Of a DNA stretch of 64,000 bases, positions 33,406 through 41,923 are shown piece by piece. Origin of the DNA: Agathobaculum hominis (GTDB lineage Bacteria; Bacillota; Clostridia; Oscillospirales; Butyricicoccaceae); contig NZ_JACOPK010000007.1 of the NCBI RefSeq assembly GCF_014288055.1, forward strand, positions 1-64,000, in the 5' to 3' direction. The position numbers and the translations under genes are program-made. The notes beneath the pieces were generated by a model that was given only the letters and a program-made list of their open reading frames with translations, searched no databases and was not told the origin of the DNA. Position 1 is the stretch's first letter, and the number at the start of each line of letters is the position of its first letter.

Positions 33406-33918
33406 TTATTTTCCGGTGGTCGAGCCGAAGCCGCCTTCACGCTGACCGTCTGCGTCATCGTCTACCGTGATGCCGTAGGGCAGAAAAATGCCCTGCGCGA
33501 ACGCATCGCCGGACTGTACAGACAGCATCTTGCCGTTCAGATCATCGCTTGTCATCTTGATCAGGATATGGCCCTCGTTTTTTGCCTCGAAATAGTCGCT
33601 GTCGATGACGCCGACCGTGTTATCGAGCTGAAGGCGATGACGGAAGCCCAGACCCGAGCGCGGGTAAAGCTGAAGCACCCAGCCGTCCTCGATCATGACG
33701 CGGATACCGGTCGGAATAAGGATCGTCTCGTGCGGGACGAGCGTGAAGCTCTCGGGCGCGAAGAAATCGTAGCCTGCGGAGCCTTTGGTCGCGCGGCGCG
33801 GCAGACGGATGTTCGCATAGACCGACTTTGCCTCTTCGATGCTGCTGCCGGTCGCGGCGCGCCAGTCGTTGATGAACTGTTCTTCACTTACCTTATAAAA
33901 CTGTGCGATTTTTTCCAT
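33406..33918 (-). CDS. dut: dUTP diphosphatase
   Basis: A 170-residue trimeric-type dUTPase converting dUTP to dUMP, which supplies thymidylate synthesis and keeps uracil out of DNA. Motifs: ATKGSAGYDFFAPE (1), YPRSGLGFRHRLQLDNTVGVIDSDY (2-3, two adjacent blocks), and the C-terminal REGGFGSTTGK (5) closing the active site. An N-terminal extension of about 35 residues precedes motif 1 (KIAQFYKVSEEQFIND...), longer than in the Escherichia coli enzyme. It is the third gene after nrdD and nrdG, fitting a nucleotide-supply operon. Confidence 0.95.
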   Translation of the reverse strand: MEKIAQFYKVSEEQFINDWRAATGSSIEEAKSVYANIRLPRRATKGSAGYDFFAPESFTLVPHETILIPTGIRVMIEDGWVLQLYPRSGLGFRHRLQLDNTVGVIDSDYFEAKNEGHILIKMTSDDLNGKMLSVQSGDAFAQGIFLPYGITVDDDADGQREGGFGSTTGK

Positions 33919-33935
33919 CGTTCATGCTCTCCTGT

Positions 33936-34436
33936 TTATTTGTCAGTATTTTCATGCAGACAGACCGTGCCGGTCTCCCGGGTACGCCGAACATCGATCA
34001 CGCGCTGATTGGCGCTGCCGCGCCAGCAGAGCTGTGTGTTCTTCTGCGATTCGATGAACGGCCCGTCCACGATAACATCTATGGCATCAAGGAACGGCAG
34101 ATCTGCGATCTGCTCCCAGCGGTAGCCTGTATACAGCCAGATGGTCTTTTCCGGAAAACGCGCATGGACTTCGCGAGCGAGCGCACCGACCTGCTCCCGG
34201 TTTGCCGGATAGAGCGGATCGCCGCCCGAAAACGTCACGCCGGACACATAGTCCTTGGCGAGTTCGGTGAAAATCTCTTCCTTTGCCGCCTCGTCGAACG
34301 GCAGACCGCCGTTTTCGTCCCACGTGATCGGGTTGTGACAGCCGGGGCACGCATGACCGCAGCCCGCGACCCACAGCACAACGCGGAGTCCGTCGCCGTT
34401 CAGCATATCGTCCTTGGTGATATTATGATACTGCAT
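33936..34436 (-). CDS. nrdG: Anaerobic ribonucleoside-triphosphate reductase activating protein
   Basis: This 166-residue radical SAM enzyme generates the glycyl radical on NrdD. The [4Fe-4S] motif CGHACPGCHN (Cx3Cx2C) is at about residue 26-33, and SGGDPLYP provides the SAM-binding GGD. It lies 6 nt after nrdD. Confidence 0.96.
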   Translation of the reverse strand: MQYHNITKDDMLNGDGLRVVLWVAGCGHACPGCHNPITWDENGGLPFDEAAKEEIFTELAKDYVSGVTFSGGDPLYPANREQVGALAREVHARFPEKTIWLYTGYRWEQIADLPFLDAIDVIVDGPFIESQKNTQLCWRGSANQRVIDVRRTRETGTVCLHENTDK

Positions 34437-34442
34437 GGTGTG

Positions 34443-36563
34443 TTACATACTCTTTCTTTCTGCAATTTCTGCCATTTTTGCATCGTTCAGGCGTGTGTCG
34501 CCCTTGACGCGGGAATAGGACAGATACCCGTTCATTCGCTCGATCTTGGTGAGGTTGCGGCTGCCGCACTTCGGACAGACATCCATCGCGAGCTCCTCAT
34601 GACCGCAGTCGTCGCAGTATGCGAGCGAGAGATTGACGCCCTCATAGAATCCCTTCTTCATTGCACGGCGCACGAGCGAGCGGATGGCCTCGCGGTTATA
34701 GCTGATGGGATACTTGACATACTGGATCTTGCCGCCGTTGCACAGATTCCAGAAACGGCCCTCGAGATCCTGCTTTTCGATCGGAGTCAGATCCTCGGTA
34801 ACGTGGCAGTGGAAGCTGTTGGATACATACGGACGGTCGGAAACGCCCTCGATGATGCCGTATTTTCTGCGGAACTGCTCGACCTGAAGGCCGCACAGGC
34901 TCTCGGCCGGCGTACCGTAGATCGCATACAGGTTGCCGTCCTCGTGCTTGAACTGCTCGACCTTTTCGTTGATGTACTTGAGCGTTTCGAGCGCGAACGC
35001 ACCGTCCTCGGCAAGCGACTTGCCGTTATAAAGCTCCTGAAGCTCGTTCAGCGCCGTAATGCCGAACGAAGCCGTCGCAGTCTTGAGAATAGGCTTGATC
35101 TTATCGCCCGGCTTGAGGTGGCCGCCGTAGAAGCCGCCCTCGCAGTATGCGAGCGGATTGGTGGAGGCACGCATTTCACCGAGGTACGCATAGGTACGGA
35201 TGTGCAGTCTGCGGATCAGCTCCAGATAGTAGTCGAGCACCTCATGGAACGGACGGTTTTCCTGCTGCGACTTGGCGTAGATCATCGGCAGATGCAGCGA
35301 TACTGCGCCGATATTCCAGCGGCCGACGAACACCGGCCTGTCCTTCTCGTCCGCCGGCTCCATGCCGCCGCGTTCAAACCACGGAGACAGGAACGCGCGG
35401 CAGCCCATCGGGCTGATGATCGCGCCGTATTTTTTGTATATGGAGGGCACGTAGCCTTCGCCGGTCAGCGACAGCCAGTCCGGGTACATCGCGCGTGCAG
35501 AGCATTCGATGCCGGCCTCAAAGACGTCCTCGAGCTCGCCGCCGGGACCGTGCAGGTTCTCGTCGTACAGAAATACGATCTTCGGGAACAGAACCGGCTT
35601 TTTGTTGCCCTTCCTGCCCTGACCCTTGCGGCGGACGTTGAGCATGGTGATGGAAGCGAGCTTTGCAAAGCGGCTTGTGCCGGTGCCCATCGTCATGGTG
35701 ATAAACGGATAATCGCCGCGGCTGGATGCGACCGTGTTGAATTTGTACTCCCAGCCCTGGAAGCCCTGCTCAAAATCGTTCAGGATATCCGCCATGACGG
35801 CTTTTTCGACCGTCTCCGGATCGAGGCCGAGCGCACTGTATTTTTCGGTCAGCATTTTATAGCTGCGCTCGGCATACGGCTCGAGCAGCAGATCAACGCT
35901 CGGCACAGTAAAGCCGCCGTACTGCTGACTTGCCGCCGAAAGCACGATATCGCCGATGACATCGAACGCGACGTTGAGTGTTTTCGGCTCATTGTACCAC
36001 AGATTGCCCATCTCAAAGCCGTCCTTCAGCACGTGCTTCACATCGAACAGACAGCAGTTCATCGTGTCGCGGCGCGCAGACATGTCATGGATATAGATAT
36101 AGCCGTCGCGGCAGGCCTGCAGCTCCTCGGTATTCATGAAGAACTTCTGATACAGCTCCTTGTTGAGCTGATTAAAGATCAGACTGCGCTTTGTAGAAAC
36201 GAGCGCGGAATCAGTATTGGAATTTTCACGGTCGCCGATGTACATGATAGACTGGCTCTTTTTATAGACGCTGTCCAACATGCCGACGAAATCCTGCTTG
36301 TAGTTGCGGTAGTCGCGGTAGCTTTTCGCGACCTCGGGGCGCACGGCCTCGAGGGCAGACTCGACGATGTTGTGCATCTGCCAGATCTGTACATCTGTCA
36401 TGGCATGGTCACGGATATAACCCTCGACATGATCGCAGATCGATTTCAGCTCGTCGTCGGTAAACGTGTAAAGCACGCGGTTCGCACTTTTATTGACGGC
36501 GGTCACAACTTTCTGGATGTTGAACGCCTCTCTGGTATGGTCTTTCTTGATGACGCGGACCAT
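34443..36563 (-). CDS. nrdD: Anaerobic (class III) ribonucleoside-triphosphate reductase
   Basis: A 706-residue oxygen-sensitive reductase making deoxynucleotides from NTPs with formate as reductant. An N-terminal ATP cone (VRVIKKDHTREAFNIQKVV) regulates activity; the catalytic barrel includes CCLFDVKHVLKDGF and SPMGCRAFLSPWF. The zinc site CDDCGHEELAMDVCPKCG and the glycyl radical loop RMNGYLSYSRVKGD lie at the C terminus. ATG 36561-36563 has AAGGAG 8 nt upstream; the conserved cone begins there. A candidate NrdR box lies in the promoter. It indicates strictly anaerobic DNA precursor synthesis in the absence of visible class I or II genes in this window. Confidence 0.96.
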   Translation of the reverse strand: MVRVIKKDHTREAFNIQKVVTAVNKSANRVLYTFTDDELKSICDHVEGYIRDHAMTDVQIWQMHNIVESALEAVRPEVAKSYRDYRNYKQDFVGMLDSVYKKSQSIMYIGDRENSNTDSALVSTKRSLIFNQLNKELYQKFFMNTEELQACRDGYIYIHDMSARRDTMNCCLFDVKHVLKDGFEMGNLWYNEPKTLNVAFDVIGDIVLSAASQQYGGFTVPSVDLLLEPYAERSYKMLTEKYSALGLDPETVEKAVMADILNDFEQGFQGWEYKFNTVASSRGDYPFITMTMGTGTSRFAKLASITMLNVRRKGQGRKGNKKPVLFPKIVFLYDENLHGPGGELEDVFEAGIECSARAMYPDWLSLTGEGYVPSIYKKYGAIISPMGCRAFLSPWFERGGMEPADEKDRPVFVGRWNIGAVSLHLPMIYAKSQQENRPFHEVLDYYLELIRRLHIRTYAYLGEMRASTNPLAYCEGGFYGGHLKPGDKIKPILKTATASFGITALNELQELYNGKSLAEDGAFALETLKYINEKVEQFKHEDGNLYAIYGTPAESLCGLQVEQFRRKYGIIEGVSDRPYVSNSFHCHVTEDLTPIEKQDLEGRFWNLCNGGKIQYVKYPISYNREAIRSLVRRAMKKGFYEGVNLSLAYCDDCGHEELAMDVCPKCGSRNLTKIERMNGYLSYSRVKGDTRLNDAKMAEIAERKSM

Positions 36564-36602
36564 CGTCGTCACTCCTTCTCTTCCTATTTTGTAGCAGTGA
36601 CT

Positions 36603-36626
36603 ATTATAACACACAAGATATTGCGA
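36603..36626 (-). promoter_or_regulatory. nrdD promoter with candidate NrdR box
   Basis: On the - strand TGTTATAAT (extended -10, TATAAT at 36603-36608) lies 40 nt before nrdD. Immediately upstream, ACACAAGATATTGCGA (36611-36626, + strand) matches 13 of 16 positions of the NrdR box consensus ACACWATATATWGTGT, in the spacer between -10 and -35, where NrdR would repress. The usual second box about 31 bp away is not clear. Confidence 0.5.
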
Positions 36627-36721
36627 TGGTAGACCAAATCCGCCGAAATCTGTCACAAAAATTCGGCCGTAAAATCGGCGATTTTCTGCTTGACGGATTT
36701 TGGACCGTCTGAAATTTCCGC

Positions 36722-36750
36722 TTGCGCACCGCGTTTTTCGACGTTATACT
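36722..36750 (+). promoter_or_regulatory. Promoter of the TM1266-hydEGF operon
   Basis: TTGCGC (36722-36727), 17-bp spacer, TATACT (36745-36750). The predicted start point is near 36757, giving a leader of about 190 nt. Confidence 0.6.
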
Positions 36751-36756
36751 ATATTA

Positions 36757-36946
36757 TAAGTAAGAGATGCGCGTTTTCAGACGCGCTTCCCTGCGCCTGA
36801 CATTAAGCCGCCCTGCGGGCGACTGCGTGAAAGGTGCAGCTGACAGAAAATAGCGCCCTGCCCCGTTCCATTTTTTCCGGGCAGGACTCTCTGCGGCTGT
36901 GCCTGCTTTCGGGCGCAGCCGCAGTTTTTGTCTCGGAGGAAAAGTT
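36757..36946 (+). ncRNA. Unidentified structured leader RNA of the hyd maturase operon
   Basis: The leader contains several strong stems: GCGCGT/ACGCGC (36769-36786); a possible junction closed by GCGC (36793-36796) with GCGC (36853-36856), enclosing a Gly/Cys-rich hairpin near 36807-36822 and CTGC...GCAG (36823-36839); and CCTGCCC (36857-36863) with GGGCAGG (36879-36885). TGACA occurs twice, at symmetrical positions inside the junction (36798-36802, 36841-36845). An intrinsic terminator follows before the ribosome binding site. It does not match any riboswitch class whose core I know. It could be a riboswitch, a protein-binding attenuator or a separate small RNA. Confidence 0.5.
36891..36929 (+). 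terminator. Leader terminator upstream of the TM1266-family gene
   Basis: CTGCGGCTG (36891-36899) pairs with CAGCCGCAG (36916-36924), followed by TTTTT. It lies before the GGAGGAAAAG ribosome binding site of the first gene, so it would attenuate the operon unless prevented from folding. Confidence 0.85.
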
Positions 36947-37204
36947 ATGCAGACAAGAGTCGCCGTCATGGGCATCATCGTAGAAAACACGGATTCGGTC
37001 GAGCAGCTGAACCATCTGCTGCACGAGTACGGTCATTATATCATCGGGCGCATGGGTATCCCCTACCGCGCGCGCAGCATCAACATCGTCTCCATCGCCA
37101 TCGACGCGCCGCAGGATGTGATCTCTGCGCTTTCCGGCAAGATCGGCAGTCTCGACGGTATCAGCGTCAAAACCGCCTACTCCAATGTGCTTGCCGATGA
37201 ATAA
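36947..37204 (+). CDS. TM1266 family putative regulator of the iron-only hydrogenase system
   Basis: An 85-residue protein of the TM1266 family, which has an ACT/NikR-C-like fold and is regularly found with hydrogenase maturation genes. It begins QTRVAVMGIIVENTDSVEQL, with LLHEYGHYIIGRMGIPY and a C-terminal SGKIGSLDGISVKTAYS, characteristic of the group. GGAGGAAAAG precedes the ATG. It overlaps hydE by 8 nt, so both are coupled. It has no DNA-binding domain; its ligand is unknown. Confidence 0.88.
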   Translation: MQTRVAVMGIIVENTDSVEQLNHLLHEYGHYIIGRMGIPYRARSINIVSIAIDAPQDVISALSGKIGSLDGISVKTAYSNVLADE

Positions 37205-38246
37205 CGACGCAAAAAAACTCATCGACCGTCTCGCGCGCGAGCACAGTCTCTCAAAGGAGGACTATGCGTTTCTCGTGCGCGCACAGGACGAAGAGACCGC
37301 AGCGTATGCAGGGGCGCTTGCCGCCGGTGTCCGGCGTGAGGTCTATGGCACGGACGTTTATATCCGCGGCCTGATCGAGATCGGAAATATCTGCCGCAAC
37401 GACTGCCTGTACTGCGGCATCCGCCGCTCCAACACGCACGCCGACCGCTACCGTCTGACCGAGGACGAGATCTTCGAATGCGCGTGCGAGGGTTATACGC
37501 TCGGCTTCCGCACCTTTGTCATGCAGGGCGGCGAGGACGGCGCGTTCGGCGTCGATTCCATCTGCCGCACGGTACGCCGCATCAAGCGAAAATTCCCGGA
37601 CTGTGCGGTAACGCTTTCGCTCGGTGAATTCCCGCGGGAAGATTACGAGGCCATGTTTGCCGCCGGCGCAGACCGCTATCTGCTGCGGCATGAGACAGCA
37701 GACCGGACGCACTATGAAAAGCTGCATCCGGCGGAAATGTCGTTCGAAAACCGTATGCGCTGTCTGCGCGACCTGAAGGACATCGGCTTCCAGACCGGCT
37801 GCGGCTTTATGGTCGGCTCGCCGTTCCAGACACCTGAAACGCTCGCTGAGGACCTTAAATTCATCGAAACCTTCCGCCCTGCGATGTGCGGCATCGGCCC
37901 GTTCATCCCCCAGAAGGACACACCCTTTGGCGACAGACCCGCAGGAACGGCGGAGCAGACGGTCTACCTGCTCTCGCTGCTGCGGCTCATGCAGCCGAAG
38001 CTGCTGCTCCCGGCTACGACCGCCCTCGGAACCATCCTCCCGGACGGACGCGAGCGCGGGCTTGCCGCCGGAGCGAATGTCGTCATGCCCAATCTCTCGC
38101 CGCTTTCTGTGCGAAAAAAATACGCACTCTATGACGGCAAGCTGTGCACCGGCGAGGAGGCGGCGCAGTGCATCGGCTGCCTGTCGCGGCGTGTGCAGTT
38201 GGTCGGCGCGAATATCGTCATCGACCGCGGCGACGTAAAATCGTAA
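37197..38246 (+). CDS. hydE: [FeFe]-hydrogenase H-cluster radical SAM maturase HydE
   Basis: A 349-residue radical SAM enzyme that helps build the dithiomethylamine ligand/organometallic precursor of the hydrogenase H-cluster. The cluster motif CRNDCLYCGIRR (Cx3Cx2C) is near residue 60, followed by MQGGEDGAF and TLSLGEFPREDYEAMFAAGADRYLLR (as separate blocks), typical of HydE. I start at ATG 37197, inside the last codons of the preceding gene; no independent ribosome binding site is seen, consistent with translational coupling. Confidence 0.93.
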   Translation: MNNDAKKLIDRLAREHSLSKEDYAFLVRAQDEETAAYAGALAAGVRREVYGTDVYIRGLIEIGNICRNDCLYCGIRRSNTHADRYRLTEDEIFECACEGYTLGFRTFVMQGGEDGAFGVDSICRTVRRIKRKFPDCAVTLSLGEFPREDYEAMFAAGADRYLLRHETADRTHYEKLHPAEMSFENRMRCLRDLKDIGFQTGCGFMVGSPFQTPETLAEDLKFIETFRPAMCGIGPFIPQKDTPFGDRPAGTAEQTVYLLSLLRLMQPKLLLPATTALGTILPDGRERGLAAGANVVMPNLSPLSVRKKYALYDGKLCTGEEAAQCIGCLSRRVQLVGANIVIDRGDVKS

Positions 38247-38278
38247 AATCTGTTCTGAGCAAGAAAGGATATAATAAA

Positions 38279-39727
38279 ATGGCTGTTTATAACCCGAAAT
38301 CCATGTATGCTGATGATTTCATCAACCATGAGGAGATTCTTGAAACGCTCGAATACGCCGAGCGCAACAAAAATAATCTCGAGCTGATCGACAGTCTTCT
38401 CGAGAAGGCGCGTCCGAAAAAGACCGCCGGCGGCGTTCACTGCGCCGGTCTGACCCACCGCGAGGCATCCGTACTGCTCGCCTGCGAAAACCCGGAGAAG
38501 ATCGCCGAGATGTACAGGCTCGCCGAGGAAATCAAGCTCGCCTTCTATGGCAACCGCATCGTTATGTTTGCGCCGCTCTATCTGTCCAATTACTGTATCA
38601 ACGGCTGCGTTTACTGCCCGTATCATGCGAAAAACCGTCATATCGCGCGCAAAAAGCTGACGCAGGATGAGGTGCGCGCCGAGGTTATCGCGCTTCAGGA
38701 TCTTGGCCACAAGCGCCTTGCCATTGAAGCCGGAGAGGACCCGAAGAACAATCCGATCGAATATATTCTCGAATGTCTGGACACGATTTACAGCGTCAAG
38801 CATAAAAACGGCGCGATCCGCCGCGCGAATGTCAATATTGCTGCAACGACGGTCGACGAGTACCGCATGCTCAAGAATGCCGGTATCGGCACCTACATCC
38901 TGTTTCAGGAAACCTACCATAAGAACAGCTATCTTGAGCTGCACCCGACCGGTCCCAAACACGACTACGACTACCACACCGAGGCGATGGACCGCGCGAT
39001 GGAGGGCGGTATCGATGACGTTGGTCTGGGCGTACTGTTCGGTCTGGAAAAGTACAGATATGAATTTGCCGGTCTGCTGATGCATGCTGAGCATCTCGAG
39101 GCGGTGCACGGTGTCGGTCCGCACACCATCAGCGTGCCTCGCATCAAGCGCGCCGACGACATCGACCCGGACGTATTCGACAATGGTCTTGCCGATCCGC
39201 TGTTTGAAAAGGTTATCGCGTGCATCCGCATTGCCGTTCCGTATACCGGCATGATCATTTCCACCCGCGAGAGCGAAAAGGTGCGCGCGCGCGCACTGCA
39301 TCTCGGCATTTCTCAGATCAGCGGTGCGTCCCGCACCTCGGTCGGCGGCTACACCGAGCAGGAACGTCCGCACGACACCGAGCAGTTCGATGTTTCCGAC
39401 CAGCGTTCGCTCGACGAAGTCGTCCGGTGGCTGATGGAGATGGGATATATTCCTTCCTTCTGCACAGCATGCTATCGTGAGGGACGCACGGGCGACCGCT
39501 TCATGAGTCTGTGCAAGTCCGGTCAGATCCTCAACTGCTGCCATCCGAACGCACTGATGACGCTTGAAGAATTTCTTGTCGACTACGCGAGTGAGGATAC
39601 ACGCCGCGTCGGCATGGAGCTGATCGACCGCGAACTGCACAAGATCCCGAATGAAAAGGTCCGCACGCTTGCAGCTCAGCACATCAGCGACATCCGCTCG
39701 TCCAACCGCCGCGATTTCCGCTTCTGA
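38279..39727 (+). CDS. hydG: [FeFe]-hydrogenase H-cluster radical SAM maturase HydG
   Basis: A 482-residue tyrosine lyase that makes the CO and CN ligands of the H-cluster. The radical SAM motif CINGCVYCPYH is near residue 106, and the C-terminal auxiliary cluster ligands appear in FCTACYREGRTGDRF and CKSGQILNCCHPNA. ATG 38279 follows AAGAAAGGAT by about 9 nt; upstream in-frame sequence overlaps hydE and is not conserved. Confidence 0.95.
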   Translation: MAVYNPKSMYADDFINHEEILETLEYAERNKNNLELIDSLLEKARPKKTAGGVHCAGLTHREASVLLACENPEKIAEMYRLAEEIKLAFYGNRIVMFAPLYLSNYCINGCVYCPYHAKNRHIARKKLTQDEVRAEVIALQDLGHKRLAIEAGEDPKNNPIEYILECLDTIYSVKHKNGAIRRANVNIAATTVDEYRMLKNAGIGTYILFQETYHKNSYLELHPTGPKHDYDYHTEAMDRAMEGGIDDVGLGVLFGLEKYRYEFAGLLMHAEHLEAVHGVGPHTISVPRIKRADDIDPDVFDNGLADPLFEKVIACIRIAVPYTGMIISTRESEKVRARALHLGISQISGASRTSVGGYTEQERPHDTEQFDVSDQRSLDEVVRWLMEMGYIPSFCTACYREGRTGDRFMSLCKSGQILNCCHPNALMTLEEFLVDYASEDTRRVGMELIDRELHKIPNEKVRTLAAQHISDIRSSNRRDFRF

Positions 39728-39740
39728 GGAGGGCTGAGCC

Positions 39741-40955
39741 ATGAGTCTCAATGCACAGGTATCTGCGGAGCGCGTACACATCGGCTTTTTCGGTCTGCGC
39801 AATGCAGGCAAATCCAGTCTGGTCAACCGTGTGACCGGGCAGGAGCTTTCCGTAGTCTCCGAGGTGCGCGGTACAACGACCGACCCTGTCCGCAAGGCGA
39901 TGGAGCTGCTCCCCCTCGGTCCGGTCGTTATCATCGACACGCCGGGACTGGATGATGAGGGAACGCTCGGTGAAGAACGGGTGCGCCGGGCGCGCCGCGT
40001 GCTCGACCAGACCGATATCGCGGTTCTCGTGGTGGATGCGGCCGCAGGTCTCTCACAGGCCGACCGCGGCCTGACGCAGCTGTTCGAAGAACGGCACATC
40101 CCTTACGTTATCGCAATGAACAAGGCAGATCTGGTAACGGTTCCGGAGAATATCCCGGAAAATATGATTTTTGTCTCGGCACGCGAAAACGGAAACATCC
40201 ATGCGCTCAAGGAAAAGATCGCTGCTCTTGTACGCTCTGTGCCGCCGGCACGCGAGCTCATCGCCGATCTTGTATCGCCCGGTGATGCAGTAGTTCTCGT
40301 CACCCCGATCGACTCCGCCGCCCCCAAGGGACGTCTGATCCTGCCGCAGCAGCAGACCATCCGTTCACTGCTCGACGCAGGCTGTATTCCGGTTGTCACA
40401 CGCGAGACCGAGCTCGCACGCACGCTCAGCCTGCTGCGCGAGCCGCCGGCGCTCGTTGTCACCGACTCGCAGGCCTTCGGCATGGTCAGCCGGATCGTGC
40501 CCGATTCCGTTCGCCTTACCTCGTTTTCCATTCTTTTTGCACGGTACAAGGGCGACCTGCGCACGGCGGTGCTCGGCGCGGCCGCACTGCGTCAGCTGAA
40601 GGACGGCGATACTGTGCTGATCTCCGAGGGCTGCACCCACCACCGCCAGTGCGGCGACATTGGCACGGAAAAGCTGCCGCGATGGGTCAGACAGTATACC
40701 GGCAGAGACATTCGCTTTGTCTTTACCTCCGGCGGCGAGTTCCCGGAAAATCTCTCGCCCTATGCGCTCATCATCCACTGCGGCGCATGCATGCTGGGCG
40801 AGCGCGAAATGCAGTCGCGTCTGCGTCGAGCAGCGGAACAGTGTATCCCTGTCACCAACTACGGCATTGCCATCGCGCAGATTCACGGCATTCTCGACCG
40901 TGCGCTGCGCCCGTTTTCCGCGCTTCACGCAGAGTGGAAGAAACAGCAGCAGTAA
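39741..40955 (+). CDS. hydF: [FeFe]-hydrogenase H-cluster maturation GTPase HydF
   Basis: This 404-residue scaffold protein assembles the diiron subcluster and delivers it to the hydrogenase. GTPase motifs: GLRNAGKSSLVN (G1), VIIDTPGLDDEG (G3), AMNKADLV (G4). The C-terminal iron-sulfur domain shows CTHHRQCGDIG and, about 50 residues later, HCGACML, the CxH...HCxxC ligands of HydF. GAGGAGGGC precedes the ATG. No hydrogenase structural gene is in the window; it must lie elsewhere. Confidence 0.95.
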   Translation: MSLNAQVSAERVHIGFFGLRNAGKSSLVNRVTGQELSVVSEVRGTTTDPVRKAMELLPLGPVVIIDTPGLDDEGTLGEERVRRARRVLDQTDIAVLVVDAAAGLSQADRGLTQLFEERHIPYVIAMNKADLVTVPENIPENMIFVSARENGNIHALKEKIAALVRSVPPARELIADLVSPGDAVVLVTPIDSAAPKGRLILPQQQTIRSLLDAGCIPVVTRETELARTLSLLREPPALVVTDSQAFGMVSRIVPDSVRLTSFSILFARYKGDLRTAVLGAAALRQLKDGDTVLISEGCTHHRQCGDIGTEKLPRWVRQYTGRDIRFVFTSGGEFPENLSPYALIIHCGACMLGEREMQSRLRRAAEQCIPVTNYGIAIAQIHGILDRALRPFSALHAEWKKQQQ

Positions 40956-40968
40956 GAAGGGGTTCCGC

Positions 40969-40997
40969 TTGCTTTTCGCACGTTTTTATAGTATAAT
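40969..40997 (+). promoter_or_regulatory. Promoter of the Crp/Fnr regulator gene
   Basis: TTGCTT (40969-40974), 17-bp spacer, TATAAT (40992-40997), about 40 nt before the start codon. There is no terminator after hydF, so read-through is also possible. Confidence 0.7.
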
Positions 40998-41036
40998 GCA
41001 GGCATACAGGTGTGTCGAATTGGAAGCGAGGTGCGC

Positions 41037-41690
41037 ATGAATCTTTTAGAATTACCGTTCTTTTCCGGCTTTACTGCCCAGGAGCTGCGGCTTCTCCGCA
41101 GTCTCGGCTGCATGCGCACAGACCGTTTTCCTCATGGTGCGCTCATTCTGCGCGCCGGAAGCCGTACACGCGAAATGGGTATTGTCGTTTCAGGCTGTGT
41201 GCACATTGAAAGCAGCGATTTCTGGGGAACACACAGTATTTTGAGCAGCGTCGAAGCCGGAGGCGTGTTTGCGGAGACTTATGCGCTCTGCGGTGAAGCG
41301 CTTATGGTGGACGCCGTTGCGGCGAAGGACTGCGAAATCCTTTTTCTCAGCCTGCTCCCCCTGCTTGACGGAGACAATGCAGCTGAAAGCTGGCACAGCA
41401 AACTGATGCAGCGCATTCTTCTGCTTACCGCGCAGAAAAATCTGACGCTGTCGACCCGCATTTTCTGTACATCGGCCAAAAATGTGCGCGGCAGGCTGCT
41501 GACTTATCTTTCCGGCGAGGCTGCACGGCAGGGCCGGTATGAGTTCGATATTCCCTTCAACCGCCAGCAGCTCGCAGACTACCTCAATCTCGATCGCAGC
41601 GCCCTGTCCAAGGAGCTGAGCCGTATGCGCGATGAGGGAATGCTTGCATACAGACGAAATCATTTCATACTGTATAAAACCGAAAACTGA
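41037..41690 (+). CDS. Crp/Fnr family transcriptional regulator
   Basis: A 217-residue regulator with an N-terminal cyclic-nucleotide-binding-like beta barrel (residues about 10-130) and a C-terminal Crp-type winged helix (FNRQQLADYLNLDRSALSKE with LSRMRDEGML). The four Cys of an FNR iron-sulfur cluster are not arranged canonically, so oxygen sensing through such a cluster is not evident. It is probably a non-FNR clostridial type. ATG 41037 has GCGAGG upstream. It lies just behind the hydrogenase maturases, which makes a redox role plausible. Confidence 0.9.
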   Translation: MNLLELPFFSGFTAQELRLLRSLGCMRTDRFPHGALILRAGSRTREMGIVVSGCVHIESSDFWGTHSILSSVEAGGVFAETYALCGEALMVDAVAAKDCEILFLSLLPLLDGDNAAESWHSKLMQRILLLTAQKNLTLSTRIFCTSAKNVRGRLLTYLSGEAARQGRYEFDIPFNRQQLADYLNLDRSALSKELSRMRDEGMLAYRRNHFILYKTEN

Positions 41691-41696
41691 TTGCAG

Positions 41697-41732
41697 AAAA
41701 GCCGTTCGGGTCAGCATCCGAACGGCTTTCTT
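41697..41732 (+). terminator. Terminator of the Crp/Fnr gene
   Basis: AAAAGCCGTTCGG pairs with CCGAACGGCTTT around a short loop, then TTCTT. Confidence 0.85.
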
Positions 41733-41782
41733 CTGTATGGACTGCGCGGCAAAAGCTGCGCAGCATTTTTATTCCTGCAAGA

Positions 41783-41818
41783 GAAAAAGCCGACGCCTGC
41801 ATTTTGCAGGCGTCGGCC
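41783..41818 (-). terminator. Terminator of groESL
   Basis: On the - strand GCCGACGCCTGC pairs perfectly with GCAGGCGTCGGC, followed by five T. It lies about 105 nt after the groEL stop. The stretch between (41819-41923) shows nothing else. Confidence 0.9.
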
Positions 41819-41923
41819 TCATACATATCTGACACTTTTCCACTGACGATTGTCGTAAGTTTATGGTAAGTTTGCCTTTTAACCCTCGAAATCCCCAGTG
41901 TTTTCAGCATTTTTCGGCACTTC

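Noticed and set aside
33903..36632. 909-codon open frame on the + strand opposite nrdD
   Set aside because: It mirrors the nrdD codon pattern in high-GC DNA; the translation has no domain signature, while the - strand encodes a full class III reductase.
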